NCBI GenBank assembly: GCA_020026275.1
Contig: JAHHQQ010000002.1
Coordinates: 62,001 to 126,000, forward strand
Reading direction: 5' to 3'
Length of the DNA: 64,000 bases
Source: Bacteroidales bacterium
GTDB taxonomy: Bacteria; Bacteroidota; Bacteroidia; Bacteroidales; UBA932
Shown here: positions 17,128 through 25,634 of the stretch, one piece after another
Position numbering within the stretch: position 1 is the first letter of the stretch
How the letters are laid out: every line of letters begins with the position of its first letter
Translations under genes and position numbers: made by a program
The notes under the pieces: generated by a model
What the model was told of the DNA's origin: nothing
Seen by the model: only the letters and a program-made list of their open reading frames with translations
The model's database searches: none

Positions 17128-18468
17128 CTAATAACCTGTATAGGACCACGGTGTAATCTGATGGAGCTCTTTCTTGAGCTGTTCAGAGATTTCCAGCCCT
17201 TCAATGAAGTTGTAGATGGTCTGTTCGTCTATGTGTTCTCCTGTTCTGGTCAAATCTTTCAATGTTTCATATGGATTTTTGAAGCCTTCCCTTCTGAGGA
17301 TGGTCTGGATGGCTTCGGCAACGACTGCCCAGTTGTTTTCCAAGTCTTTTTGGATGACATTCTCATTCAAGATCAGTTTGTCCAATCCTTTTTTCAATGA
17401 CTTGAAAGCGATGAGACTGTGTGCAACCGGCACTCCCATGTTTCTTAAGACGGTGGAATCGGTCAGGTCTCTCTGCAGCCTGGAGATTGGGAGTTTCATG
17501 GACAGGAAGGTAAAGATGGCATTGGCCATTCCCAAGTTTCCTTCTGCATTCTCGAAATCGATAGGATTGACTTTGTGTGGCATGGCAGAAGAGCCGACTT
17601 CTCCCTTTTTGACTTTCTGATGGAAGTACTCCATAGAGATATAAGTCCAGATGTCCCTGCTCAAGTCAATCAGAATGGTGTTTATTCTTCTCATGCTGTC
17701 AAAGATAGCCGCCAGATTGTCATAATGCTCAATTTGAGTAGTAGGATAGGAACGGTGCATTCCTAGTGATTTGACAAAGTCATTGGCAAATTCCACCCAG
17801 TTGATTTCTGGGTAGGCTACCTTGTGTGCATTCATATTGCCTGTTGCACCGCCGAATTTGGCGGGAAATTCAATAGCGCGCAACTGTCTGATCTGCTCTT
17901 CGATACGAACCTGAAAAACGTTGAATTCTTTTCCCAGTCTGGTTGGAGAGGCGGGTTGGCCGTGGGTCTTGGCTAGCATGGGAACACATTTCCATTGGAT
18001 GGAATAGTCGGCAATGGTATTGATTATTTCGTTTAAAGTAGGGAGATAGACCTGCTCTATGGCTTCTTTCAGCATGAGTGGTTGGGCGGTATTGTTGATG
18101 TCCTGGGAGGTCAGGCCAAAATGGACGAATTCAGACCATTTCTCCAATTGCATTGCCTTGAATTGTTCTTTGATGTAATATTCGATGGCCTTCACGTCGT
18201 GATTGGTCACTTTCTCAATATCTTTGATGCGAACAGCAGCTTCAGGAGTGAGATCTTGATAAATGCTTCTGAGAGCGTTGAATTTCTCATGGTCAAAATC
18301 TGCCAATTGAGGAAGAGGAATATTGCAAAGGGCGATGAAATATTCAATCTCCACTCTCAAGCGATTCTGGATGAGGGCATATTCGCTGAAGAATTGTCTG
18401 AGCTGTTTGGTTTTGGGTGCATATCTTCCATCTACAGGAGAGATAGCAAATAAGAAGTTTGTATCCAT
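17128..18468 (-). CDS. purB: Adenylosuccinate lyase PurB
   Basis: PurB acts twice in purine synthesis, splitting SAICAR and adenylosuccinate to release fumarate. The 446-residue sequence has the superfamily signature SSAMPHKVNPIDFENAEGN with the catalytic serine loop, THGQPASPT with the conserved His, and HFGLTSQDINN. Length and sequence fit the E. coli-like PurB clade (about 456 residues). The gene has its own predicted promoter at 18499-18529, after the folP stop, and no obvious terminator before the convergent ftsB-like gene. Confidence 0.96.
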   Translation of the reverse strand: MDTNFLFAISPVDGRYAPKTKQLRQFFSEYALIQNRLRVEIEYFIALCNIPLPQLADFDHEKFNALRSIYQDLTPEAAVRIKDIEKVTNHDVKAIEYYIKEQFKAMQLEKWSEFVHFGLTSQDINNTAQPLMLKEAIEQVYLPTLNEIINTIADYSIQWKCVPMLAKTHGQPASPTRLGKEFNVFQVRIEEQIRQLRAIEFPAKFGGATGNMNAHKVAYPEINWVEFANDFVKSLGMHRSYPTTQIEHYDNLAAIFDSMRRINTILIDLSRDIWTYISMEYFHQKVKKGEVGSSAMPHKVNPIDFENAEGNLGMANAIFTFLSMKLPISRLQRDLTDSTVLRNMGVPVAHSLIAFKSLKKGLDKLILNENVIQKDLENNWAVVAEAIQTILRREGFKNPYETLKDLTRTGEHIDEQTIYNFIEGLEISEQLKKELHQITPWSYTGY

Positions 18469-18498
18469 GCTAATCTTACTTAGAAAGTTTTACCTGTA

Positions 18499-18529
18499 CA
18501 AATTTACATCTTTAGGGAAAAATAACAAT
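18499..18529 (-). promoter_or_regulatory. Predicted purB promoter
   Basis: On the minus strand ATTG (18529-18526), 19 nt and TAAATTTG (18506-18499) match the primary-sigma pattern with one mismatch at -33. The leader would be about 24 nt. Confidence 0.55.
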
Positions 18530-18557
18530 AGAACTTTCCGGACTATCCTGACAAATA

Positions 18558-19412
18558 CTAGTTATGAAATAATTTCCGGTAGAGTTCTGCCACTTGCCTC
18601 GCTTCTTTCACATCGTGGACCCTCAGGATGGTCGCACCATTCTGCAAGGCGGCCAGATGAAGGGCTGAAGTGGCTGGCAGGGCTTCTTCTGGGGTGATGC
18701 CGAACTGTCGGAAGATCATGCTTTTTCTGGAAATTCCGACCAGAATGTTTGGATTGACGGCCTTGAACTGGGACAATTCCTTCATCAGTTGGTAATTCTG
18801 GTCGATGGTCTTGGCGAAACCGAAGCCGGGATCCAGAATCCATCGGCCGATTCCATATGTCCGGGCTTTTTGTTCCCATTCCTGGAAATAGCGGAGGACG
18901 GTGTCTGTGACAGCGGAAAGTCCATTTCCTGGATCCGGGCCATAGTCTGTCAGGCTCTGCATGGTCTGCGGATTGCCTCTTTTATGCATGGCGACATACT
19001 CCAGTCCCAATTCTCCGACGGTCCTGAGCATGGCAGGGTCATCTTCTCCTGCGGAAATGTCATTGACAATGAAGTCGCCGATTAGGTCATAGGCTCGTCT
19101 GACGACAGAGGCCCAGTAGGTGTCGATGGACAGGTGGATATCTGGAAAGTGCCGGCGGACCTCTTTCAGGGCGGGAGCCAATCGGATCCATTCCTCTTTT
19201 TCTCCTACCGCCTGGGAACCTGGTCTGGTGGAACAGGCTCCCAGATCAATGATGTCGGCGCCCTCTTCCACGTGACACCGGATTTTATGAATCAGCAGTT
19301 CTTTGTTCAAATGACCGGTCCTGTCCAGGCACCGGCTATCAGCAAAATAGGAATTGTCAGTAAGATTGACAATTCCCATTATTGCTATGTGATCTATATT
19401 GTTTCCCTTCAT
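18558..19412 (-). CDS. folP: Dihydropteroate synthase FolP
   Basis: FolP condenses p-aminobenzoate with hydroxymethyl-dihydropterin pyrophosphate in folate synthesis and is the sulfonamide target. The 284-residue TIM-barrel protein shows GIVNLTDNSYFADSR (loop 1), ADIIDLGACSTRPGS (loop 2), IVNDISAGEDDPAM, YVAMHKRG, DPGFGFAKT and GISRKSMI in the usual order. The motif 1 sequence LTDNSYF replaces the common TPDSFS. It starts 3 nt after the nucleoside phosphorylase stop, so the two form an operon. Confidence 0.94.
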   Translation of the reverse strand: MKGNNIDHIAIMGIVNLTDNSYFADSRCLDRTGHLNKELLIHKIRCHVEEGADIIDLGACSTRPGSQAVGEKEEWIRLAPALKEVRRHFPDIHLSIDTYWASVVRRAYDLIGDFIVNDISAGEDDPAMLRTVGELGLEYVAMHKRGNPQTMQSLTDYGPDPGNGLSAVTDTVLRYFQEWEQKARTYGIGRWILDPGFGFAKTIDQNYQLMKELSQFKAVNPNILVGISRKSMIFRQFGITPEEALPATSALHLAALQNGATILRVHDVKEARQVAELYRKLFHN

Positions 19413-19415
19413 TTC

Positions 19416-20285
19416 CTATCTTGTTAGACGGTCCAGAGACACTTGAATCAATTCGCGGACTTTTGGCTTGTAGTCTGGATTGCTACTCTTCAGATGTCTG
19501 TTGGCGATGACACAGCAGACGGTTCCTGCTTCATGTCCCAAGTGTCTGGCAATGCCTGCGATGGCAGAGCTTTCCATTTCAAAGTTGGTGATTCTCCATT
19601 CACCGAAACGGAAGGACTCGAAATCCTGTACCATGTCTTTCATGGCAAGTGGAATTCTGAGTACACGGCCTTGCGGTCCGTAAAATCCAGATGCGGATAC
19701 GGTGACTCCTTTGACTGTGCAGTCAGCGAAACGATCAATGAGTTTCGGGCTGGCCTTGACGAAATAGGGATCGGTCAAGTGGCAGTTCCAATGGACATGC
19801 TCTTTGAATGCTTTTTCCATGTCCAGTTCTGATATTTTGTCACGGTCTGCATACCAGTTGAGCAGTCCGTCACATCCGACAGAAATGTGTGAAAAGATGA
19901 AGGAACCCAGAGGAATGTCCGGCTGGACGGCACCAGTGGTGCCAATTCGTAAAATTGTCAAGGTCTTGTGCTCTGGTTTTACTTCCCGAGTTTTGAAATC
20001 AATATTGGCCAAGGCATCCAGTTCGTTCATGACGATGTCACAGTTGTCTGTTCCGATGCCGGTGGAGAGGACTGTCAGTCTTTTCCCATTATATTTTCCA
20101 GTTACAGACACAAACTCTCTGGAGGCATGTCTGAATTCAATGTCCGAGAGAAATTCTGAAATCATGTCCACCCTTCCAGGGTCACCGACAAGAATGACAG
20201 TATCGGCCAGCTCTTCCGGTTTCAGATGAAGATGGAATGCGGATCCATCATCATTGATGATCAATTCTGATTCTGGTATTCTCAT
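19416..20285 (-). CDS. Nucleoside phosphorylase (uridine phosphorylase-like)
   Basis: The 289-residue protein belongs to the PNP/UDP phosphorylase family: ILVGDPGRVDMIS (phosphate loop), LSTGIGTDNCDIVMNELDAL, RIGTTGAVQ and NFEMESSAIAGIARHLG (the MExE-type ribose-binding motif). It would split uridine or another nucleoside with phosphate for salvage. The spacing of motifs is closer to uridine phosphorylases than to trimeric purine enzymes, but the base specificity is not certain. It is first in a two-gene operon with folP and divergent from the DUF4293 gene. Confidence 0.85.
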   Translation of the reverse strand: MRIPESELIINDDGSAFHLHLKPEELADTVILVGDPGRVDMISEFLSDIEFRHASREFVSVTGKYNGKRLTVLSTGIGTDNCDIVMNELDALANIDFKTREVKPEHKTLTILRIGTTGAVQPDIPLGSFIFSHISVGCDGLLNWYADRDKISELDMEKAFKEHVHWNCHLTDPYFVKASPKLIDRFADCTVKGVTVSASGFYGPQGRVLRIPLAMKDMVQDFESFRFGEWRITNFEMESSAIAGIARHLGHEAGTVCCVIANRHLKSSNPDYKPKVRELIQVSLDRLTR

Positions 20286-20387
20286 GATATTTAAATTTAA
20301 AGTGTTTCATACTTGTTGGGACGCCCCAGCAGTATCATAGTTTAGTGTAGTTGCTCTCCTGTCCTCAAAAAAGAGAATCGGAAATAC

Positions 20388-20395
20388 CAAATATA
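20388..20395 (-). promoter_or_regulatory. Predicted -7 element for the phosphorylase-folP operon
   Basis: TATATTTG on the minus strand, about 100 nt before the phosphorylase start; no clear -33 box. Confidence 0.35.
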
Positions 20396-20416
20396 GGTTT
20401 TTAATCTGTCTTTTCC

Positions 20417-20424
20417 TATTTTTG
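20417..20424 (+). promoter_or_regulatory. Predicted -7 element for the DUF4293 gene
   Basis: TATTTTTG matches TAnnTTTG and would start transcription near 20431, supporting the ATG at 20467 as translation start. Confidence 0.4.
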
Positions 20425-20466
20425 CAGAAATGATTGCATGAAATAATTTATCAAATCTATATAGTT

Positions 20467-20910
20467 ATGTGGCAGAGATCTCAAACTTTGTATTTGTCAA
20501 TTTCAACCATCTTGATAGGGGTCATGTTCTTTTGTGCCAAGGCCGTTACTTTCGCAGGTGATGGTTCTGTGGCTGAAAAGATTCTGTTTACAGATTATTT
20601 CCCATATACTATCTTGTTGGTTGTCATTACGTTCCTGAACATTCTCGCACTTACGACTTTTAAGTTCAGGGTATTCCAGCTTAGGACAGCGATGCTGACG
20701 GCAATCGTCACATCCGCGTTTCAAGCATGGCTGGGGGTTGATTTTTATTTTACCCATTCTGATGTGGTGTTCCGTCTGGCGGCCCTTTTCCCGGTGGCTG
20801 CAATTATTCTGGACATCATGGCCTACAGGGGCATTTTGGCAGATCAGCTGCTGGTCGAAAGCGCCTATAGTCTGAGAAAGGCCAGAAGGGAACGCCGTTC
20901 CAGAAAATAA
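20467..20910 (+). CDS. DUF4293 family membrane protein
   Basis: The 147-residue protein begins MWQRSQTLYLSIST, the standard start of DUF4293, and has four predicted membrane helices (about 5-25, 44-64, 73-92, 100-120) followed by a basic tail (RKARRERRSRK). An in-frame start 33 nt upstream falls beside the predicted transcription start, so ATG 20467 is preferred. The family is found almost only in Bacteroidota and has no known function. It stands alone between a divergent operon and a strong terminator. Confidence 0.85.
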   Translation: MWQRSQTLYLSISTILIGVMFFCAKAVTFAGDGSVAEKILFTDYFPYTILLVVITFLNILALTTFKFRVFQLRTAMLTAIVTSAFQAWLGVDFYFTHSDVVFRLAALFPVAAIILDIMAYRGILADQLLVESAYSLRKARRERRSRK

Positions 20911-20929
20911 GCCCTGATTTTGTCAGAAA

Positions 20930-20959
20930 GCAAAAGCCCGGTCAATGCCGGGCTTTTGC
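20930..20959. terminator. Bidirectional terminator, 12-bp stem
   Basis: GCAAAAGCCCGG (20930-20941), loop TCAATG, CCGGGCTTTTGC (20948-20959), between convergent DUF4293 and AI-2E transporter genes. The A- and T-rich ends of the stem give a short U tract in both directions. Confidence 0.85.
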
Positions 20960-21002
20960 CGTTTGAGGTCCGGAAGCGTTTCCGGAAATGAGGCTTCTGC
21001 AT

Positions 21003-22190
21003 TTATTTCTTCTGTTCCTTTTCTGCATCGTTTCTCGTCAATCTCCTGATGGCCTTGACATTCGGGAAGAATTTGCTGGCGATCACCCGGATGACAGTAT
21101 AGGTTGGGATGGCGATGAGCATGCCCAGGATACCTCCCAGATGGCCGGCGATGATCAGGACGATGAAGATTTCCAGCGGACTGGCCTTGATGCTGGTAGA
21201 GTAGATGTAAGGCTGCAGCAGGAAGTTGTCAATCAATTGCGTGACTACAAAGACGGCAACCAGGATCAGGGTGACACTGAGGAAGTTCATGCTGCCTCCG
21301 GCGGCGGAGACCGCACTGAATTTCAGAACCAGTCCCAGACCGGTGCCGATGGCGGCTCCAATCCATGGACCTACGTATGGAATCACATTGAGCATGCCGG
21401 CGAGGAAGGCGATACCGAGTGCCGGACCGACTCCCAGTTTCGCAAACACGAGCAATCCGATGAAATTGAGCAGAGCAACTGCTCCGACTTCGACCAGCAG
21501 GCCGACGAAATATCTTGAAAGCAAATTCTGGATGTCGCTGATCGCATCTTTTACTTTTTTCTCAAATGAATCAGGAACCATGGCTGAAATGATGTTTATG
21601 AAAAGTTTTTCATCTTTGATGAAGAAGAAGGAAATGAAGGTGACAGAGAAGATGCCGATTCCCATATTCATCAGGAAAGAGGCAACCGAGCCGATTACAC
21701 TGGAGATGGACGTGAAGTCCAGGGATTTCATCAGGTACTCGAAAGTGTATTTTTCCACTCGGAAACCTTCTCCAAGGCTCGGGAAGGTGGCAATCAGCCA
21801 GTCGTTCAAGTCCTTGATCGGGTTGGAGAAGGACCTGAAGGCCGTATCCAGGGTGGAACTGTTCAGGTTGACCGATACCGTTTCGATGATGCTGTAGATG
21901 ACCGGAATCACTTGTGTGACGACGGCGCTGAACAGCAGGAAGATGAACAGCTGGGTGAGGATTGTGAGCATGGCGGAGGGAGCGGATTTGCCCTTGATCT
22001 TCACTTTTTTCAGGAGTTGCATGATCGGATTGCCTACCAGAGAGACGACTGCTGCGATGATGATGTAGATCAGTGCCTCTCTGAAATACCAGCATATGGC
22101 ACAGATGATGCTCAGCACGATGGCTGTCAATGTGAATTTCGCCAGCTTGTCCACTGGCCTCATATTCAGTTTTTCTTTTTCGTCTGTCAT
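21003..22190 (-). CDS. AI-2E/PerM family transporter (UPF0118)
   Basis: The 395-residue polytopic protein has paired N-terminal helices (about 15-55), a further helix at 68-90, an extended soluble segment (about 90-160) and a C-terminal membrane bundle ending GGILGMLIAIPTYTVIRV, the conserved end of the family. Members have been linked to autoinducer-2 export and, for some, sodium/proton antiport, so the substrate is open. The C-terminal tail is basic and cytoplasmic. The gene lies 18 nt after the phosphatase gene on the same strand, so they probably form an operon. Confidence 0.88.
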   Translation of the reverse strand: MTDEKEKLNMRPVDKLAKFTLTAIVLSIICAICWYFREALIYIIIAAVVSLVGNPIMQLLKKVKIKGKSAPSAMLTILTQLFIFLLFSAVVTQVIPVIYSIIETVSVNLNSSTLDTAFRSFSNPIKDLNDWLIATFPSLGEGFRVEKYTFEYLMKSLDFTSISSVIGSVASFLMNMGIGIFSVTFISFFFIKDEKLFINIISAMVPDSFEKKVKDAISDIQNLLSRYFVGLLVEVGAVALLNFIGLLVFAKLGVGPALGIAFLAGMLNVIPYVGPWIGAAIGTGLGLVLKFSAVSAAGGSMNFLSVTLILVAVFVVTQLIDNFLLQPYIYSTSIKASPLEIFIVLIIAGHLGGILGMLIAIPTYTVIRVIASKFFPNVKAIRRLTRNDAEKEQKK

Positions 22191-22208
22191 CTTTTTCTCG
22201 CTTTTTGA

Positions 22209-22862
22209 TCAAATCTTTTCCAGAATCTGTTCAGGGGTGTCTGCAAGCAGCCAAGGGTGGTAGGCTTCCAGTTCTTCTCTGGAGCGGAAACCCCAAGTTA
22301 CACCGACGGTCCTGACTTCTGCGTTGATGCCTGTCTGCATGTCGGTGTTGGTGTCGCCACAATATACGACATTTTCTTTCGTGATACCTTCTGCCAGGTC
22401 CATTATCTGCTCCACGATGGCAGGATCCGGTTTGATCGGCTGGCCTTCCCTCTGTCCCAGAATCTTCACGAACGGAATCTCCGGGAAGAAGTGGGCGATG
22501 AGCTTTTCCGCTCCGTCCTGGTATTTGTTGGAAGCGACTCCCATTTTGATTCCTTTTTCCTTGAGGGTAAAGAGTAGCTCTGTGATTCCTGGATAAGGGC
22601 GGGTGAAGTCTGTCTTGTGCGCATCGTAGTAGGGGAGGAACAGATCTTTCATCTTCTGTACATTCTCCTCGTCCACCTCTTCTGGCGGCATGGCTCCTTT
22701 GAACATATTGACAATGCCTCTTCCGCAAAGGAAGTTGTATTCGCCGGCTTCCCTTTCAGGGTAGCCACATTGTTTCAGGGCATGGTTGGTTGCCATTCCG
22801 AGATCTTTGACGGTGTCCAGCAGGGTACCGTCCAAATCGAATATCATCAATTTAGTCTCCAT
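22209..22862 (-). CDS. HAD-family phosphoglycolate phosphatase-like hydrolase
   Basis: The 217-residue protein has the HAD motifs in order: IFDLDGTLLDT (nucleophile Asp and acid/base Asp), VASNKYQDGAEK (motif II region) and VVYCGDTNTDMQTGINA (motif IV), with a helical C1 cap of the Gph/PGMB type between motifs I and II. It probably removes phosphate from 2-phosphoglycolate or a similar small phosphoester; specificity of this subgroup cannot be read from sequence. It is transcribed away from the small gene at 22948 and with the AI-2E transporter. Confidence 0.85.
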   Translation of the reverse strand: METKLMIFDLDGTLLDTVKDLGMATNHALKQCGYPEREAGEYNFLCGRGIVNMFKGAMPPEEVDEENVQKMKDLFLPYYDAHKTDFTRPYPGITELLFTLKEKGIKMGVASNKYQDGAEKLIAHFFPEIPFVKILGQREGQPIKPDPAIVEQIMDLAEGITKENVVYCGDTNTDMQTGINAEVRTVGVTWGFRSREELEAYHPWLLADTPEQILEKI

Positions 22863-22947
22863 TTCTATTTCTATAAATTTTTAGCTTGCCTGGCGTTATG
22901 GCACAAGCTTGGGTCATATTTGCATCAGAGATTAAAAATATAATGTT

Positions 22948-23127
22948 ATGAGAACTTCAGGATCAGTTAGAGATTCCATCTCTTCAGAACACCCTTCAAT
23001 CACTTTGTCAGCTATCAGCGCCGTTATGGAAATTGAAGAATATCTACCTTCTGACAACTCTGTTTTTGCATTGGCAGGTCTCATCGCAGATTTGGGATTG
23101 GAACTGACCGGCATTACTGAATCTTGA
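22948..23127 (+). CDS. Possible small protein (59 aa), unknown
   Basis: ATG at 22948 opens 59 codons ending in TGA at 23125-23127, overlapping the clpC 3' end by 14 nt tail to tail. The peptide is acidic and likely helical after a Ser-rich start (ITLSALSAVMEIEEYL, VFALAGLIADLGLEL). A -7-like box CATATTTG (7 of 8 matches) at 22915-22922 lies about 26 nt upstream. A competing 60-codon frame exists on the minus strand (22932-23114), but it has no comparable upstream signal. I do not recognise a family; whether it is translated is open. Confidence 0.4.
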   Translation: MRTSGSVRDSISSEHPSITLSAISAVMEIEEYLPSDNSVFALAGLIADLGLELTGITES

Positions 23128-25447
23128 TTCGGGTGGACAGTTTGTCAGGTGCCAGACAAAGTTTCAGTAGCTTCGTTTCCGTTTCTCCTGCTTTCTTTGG
23201 ATGGCGGATGCGGTCATTGATGATGAATTCTGAAACAGGGTCTTCCACATATTTCATCAGGGCTCTCTTGAGCGGTCTGGCACCGAAGGCAGGATCATAC
23301 CCGGTTTCTGCAAGGAAGTTCTTTGCAGTCGGATTGATCTGTAATCTGTAGCCTGTATTGCTGATCCTTTTCTTGAGGTCTTTCAGTTCAATGTCAATGA
23401 TTTTTTCCAGGTCGCCCTTTTCCAGGGACTTGAAATAGATTTTGTCATCTATCCTGTTGATGAATTCAGGAGAGAAAATCTTCCGGATTGATTTGTCCAC
23501 GATATTTTGCCTGTTTTTTTCCAGATTTTCACGTGAAGTCGCAAATCCGATTCCATTTCCATATTCTTCGATTTCCTTGCTTCCGACGTTGGACGTCATG
23601 ATGACGATCGTATTTTTGAAGTTGATGTGACGTCCTTCGCTGTCAGTCAGTCTCCCTTCATCCAATACCTGCAGGAGAATGTTGAATACATCAGGATGGG
23701 CTTTTTCAATTTCATCTAACAGGACAACACAATATGGAGATCTGCGGACTTTTTCGCTGAGTTGTCCTCCTTTGTCATATCCGATGTAGCCCGGAGGAGC
23801 TCCAATTAGTCTGGAGACAGAGAATTTCTCCATATATTCACTCATGTCAATCCTTATCAGGTTCTCATCAGAATCGAAAAGATATCGGGCCAAACATTTT
23901 GCCAGATGGGTCTTGCCGACACCGGTCGGTCCGAGGAACAGGAAAGAGCCAATGGGCCTTCCTGGATCCTTGATTCCGGCACGGTTTCTCATAATTGCTT
24001 TTGTGATGGCCTTGATGGCTTCATTTTGTCCAATCACTTCCTGCTGGAGATATTTTTCCATATTGAGGATTCTTTGTCCTTCCGATTCGGCTACACGGTT
24101 GATGGGAATACCTGTAATTTTGGAGACGATGGTTGCGATGTCTTCTTCAGTTACCTGGGCCTTTTCTTCTTCTCCTTGATGTCTCAGACGTACCATAGAG
24201 CCGGTTTCGTCTAGGGCATCAATTGCTTTGTCTGGCAAGGAACGGTCAGGAATATAACGGTCAGTCAGGCGGGCACAAGCTTCGATGGCTCCGTCCGAGT
24301 AGACAACGGAGTGGAACTCTTCATATCTCGACTTTGATTTCTGGAGGATGGAGATGGTCTCTTGAATGTCGGTGGGATTGACGATGATTTTCTGGAAGCG
24401 TCTGTCCAATGCTCCATCTTTTTCGACAATCTTGGAAAATTCGTCTAAAGTAGTGGCGCCGATGCACTGGATGTCCCCACGTGCCAGGGCCGGTTTGAAC
24501 ATGTTGGCCGCATCCAATCCTCCTTGTGAACTGCCGGCACCTACCAGAGTGTGGAATTCGTCGATGAAGAGGATGATGTCCGGGTTCTTGCTGACTTGTT
24601 TCAAGATTTTCTTGATTCGTTGTTCAAATTCTCCACGGTATTTGGTTCCGGCGACGACGGAAGCGATGTCCAGAGAGATGATCTTCTTGTTTTTGAGTAC
24701 AGGAGGAATCTTTTCTTTGGCAATGCGGATGGCAATTCCTTCAATGATGGCAGATTTTCCCACACCTGGTTCTCCTACCAACATTGGATTGTTCTTTTTC
24801 CGCCTGCCGAGTATTTCAATGATGCGGTTGATTTCCTGTTCCCTTCCGACCACTGGGTCCAATTTGCCTTCGGTGGCGGCCTGTGTGAGGTCATAGCCGA
24901 AATCGGTGAGGGAGATTTCCTGTTCTTGAAAGCTGCCTTCCTGTTCTTGCGGCTGCTCCATACCGTTGTCTTCCAGATTGGAAGGGTCGTTTTCCTTTCG
25001 TTTGGGATGCAGGTTGTGTTCTGTGACATATTGCCTGATCCTGATGCTGTCTATGCCGTGTTCTTTCAGAAAGACATTGGCATAACCGGCCACTGCCTTG
25101 GACAGCGTGATGAGCAGATGGAGGGAACTGACTTCAGGTGCACTTCGGTGGATGGCTTCAAGCATGGTGATGCTTAGCAGATTCTGTGCACTGCGTGACA
25201 GGTTGATGCTCTCGAGTGCGGAATAGGGGATGTTCTCGTTGGTATAGATCCTGTAGTCAATGTATTTCTTCATTTCTGCCAGGTCAATCCCCAATTGTCT
25301 CAGTATTTCTGCCGCGATGTTGTCACTGTGCCGGATGATTCCAAGATAGAGATGGTCGTTGCCTATGGCATAACTGCCGGTCCTCATGGCTTCTTCACGT
25401 GCATAGGAGACGATAAGGTTCAGTTCATCAGATAATTTTATGTTCAT
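23114..25447 (-). CDS. ClpA/ClpC-type AAA+ unfoldase lacking the middle domain
   Basis: The 777-residue protein (start at ATG 25447, MNIKLSDEL; a 23-residue extension is hydrophobic and unlike the family) has a Clp-N double repeat (about 1-140), AAA1 with Walker A GEPGVGKS (225-232) and LFIDEFHTLVGAG, and AAA2 with GPTGVGKT (506-513) and VVLLDEIEKAHPD. The loop IGF (633-635) predicts docking to ClpP. Between DETGSMVRLR (413-422) and VTEEDIA (432-438) only nine residues remain where ClpC proteins carry a coiled-coil M-domain of about 50 residues, so the layout is ClpA-like while the sequence around it is ClpC-like. It divides 187 bp of intergenic DNA with gyrA. Confidence 0.92.
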   Translation of the reverse strand: MNIKLSDELNLIVSYAREEAMRTGSYAIGNDHLYLGIIRHSDNIAAEILRQLGIDLAEMKKYIDYRIYTNENIPYSALESINLSRSAQNLLSITMLEAIHRSAPEVSSLHLLITLSKAVAGYANVFLKEHGIDSIRIRQYVTEHNLHPKRKENDPSNLEDNGMEQPQEQEGSFQEQEISLTDFGYDLTQAATEGKLDPVVGREQEINRIIEILGRRKKNNPMLVGEPGVGKSAIIEGIAIRIAKEKIPPVLKNKKIISLDIASVVAGTKYRGEFEQRIKKILKQVSKNPDIILFIDEFHTLVGAGSSQGGLDAANMFKPALARGDIQCIGATTLDEFSKIVEKDGALDRRFQKIIVNPTDIQETISILQKSKSRYEEFHSVVYSDGAIEACARLTDRYIPDRSLPDKAIDALDETGSMVRLRHQGEEEKAQVTEEDIATIVSKITGIPINRVAESEGQRILNMEKYLQQEVIGQNEAIKAITKAIMRNRAGIKDPGRPIGSFLFLGPTGVGKTHLAKCLARYLFDSDENLIRIDMSEYMEKFSVSRLIGAPPGYIGYDKGGQLSEKVRRSPYCVVLLDEIEKAHPDVFNILLQVLDEGRLTDSEGRHINFKNTIVIMTSNVGSKEIEEYGNGIGFATSRENLEKNRQNIVDKSIRKIFSPEFINRIDDKIYFKSLEKGDLEKIIDIELKDLKKRISNTGYRLQINPTAKNFLAETGYDPAFGARPLKRALMKYVEDPVSEFIINDRIRHPKKAGETETKLLKLCLAPDKLSTRIKIQ

Positions 25448-25515
25448 GTAATAACAATGAGTCTTTATCAAAATGTAAATGTAGTAAAAATAGTGGGAAT
25501 CTTCAGAAAATTTCA

Positions 25516-25523
25516 TAAATTTG
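25516..25523 (+). promoter_or_regulatory. Predicted gyrA -7 element
   Basis: TAAATTTG is a full match; a leader of about 105 nt would follow before gyrA. The -33 region is weak. Confidence 0.35.
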
Positions 25524-25634
25524 CATACTTGTAGAGTGAAGTTTCCAAGGGTTTTTCATTGAAGATCAGGACTCTTGCTGAAGGAGGGGGACAGTTTATG
25601 GAAAACATTTTAATTGATAATTCAATAAATAGAT

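Noticed and set aside
22932..23114. 60-codon minus-strand frame between clpC and the phosphatase gene
   Set aside because: It starts exactly at the clpC stop, has no upstream signal, and competes with a plus-strand frame that has a better promoter context.
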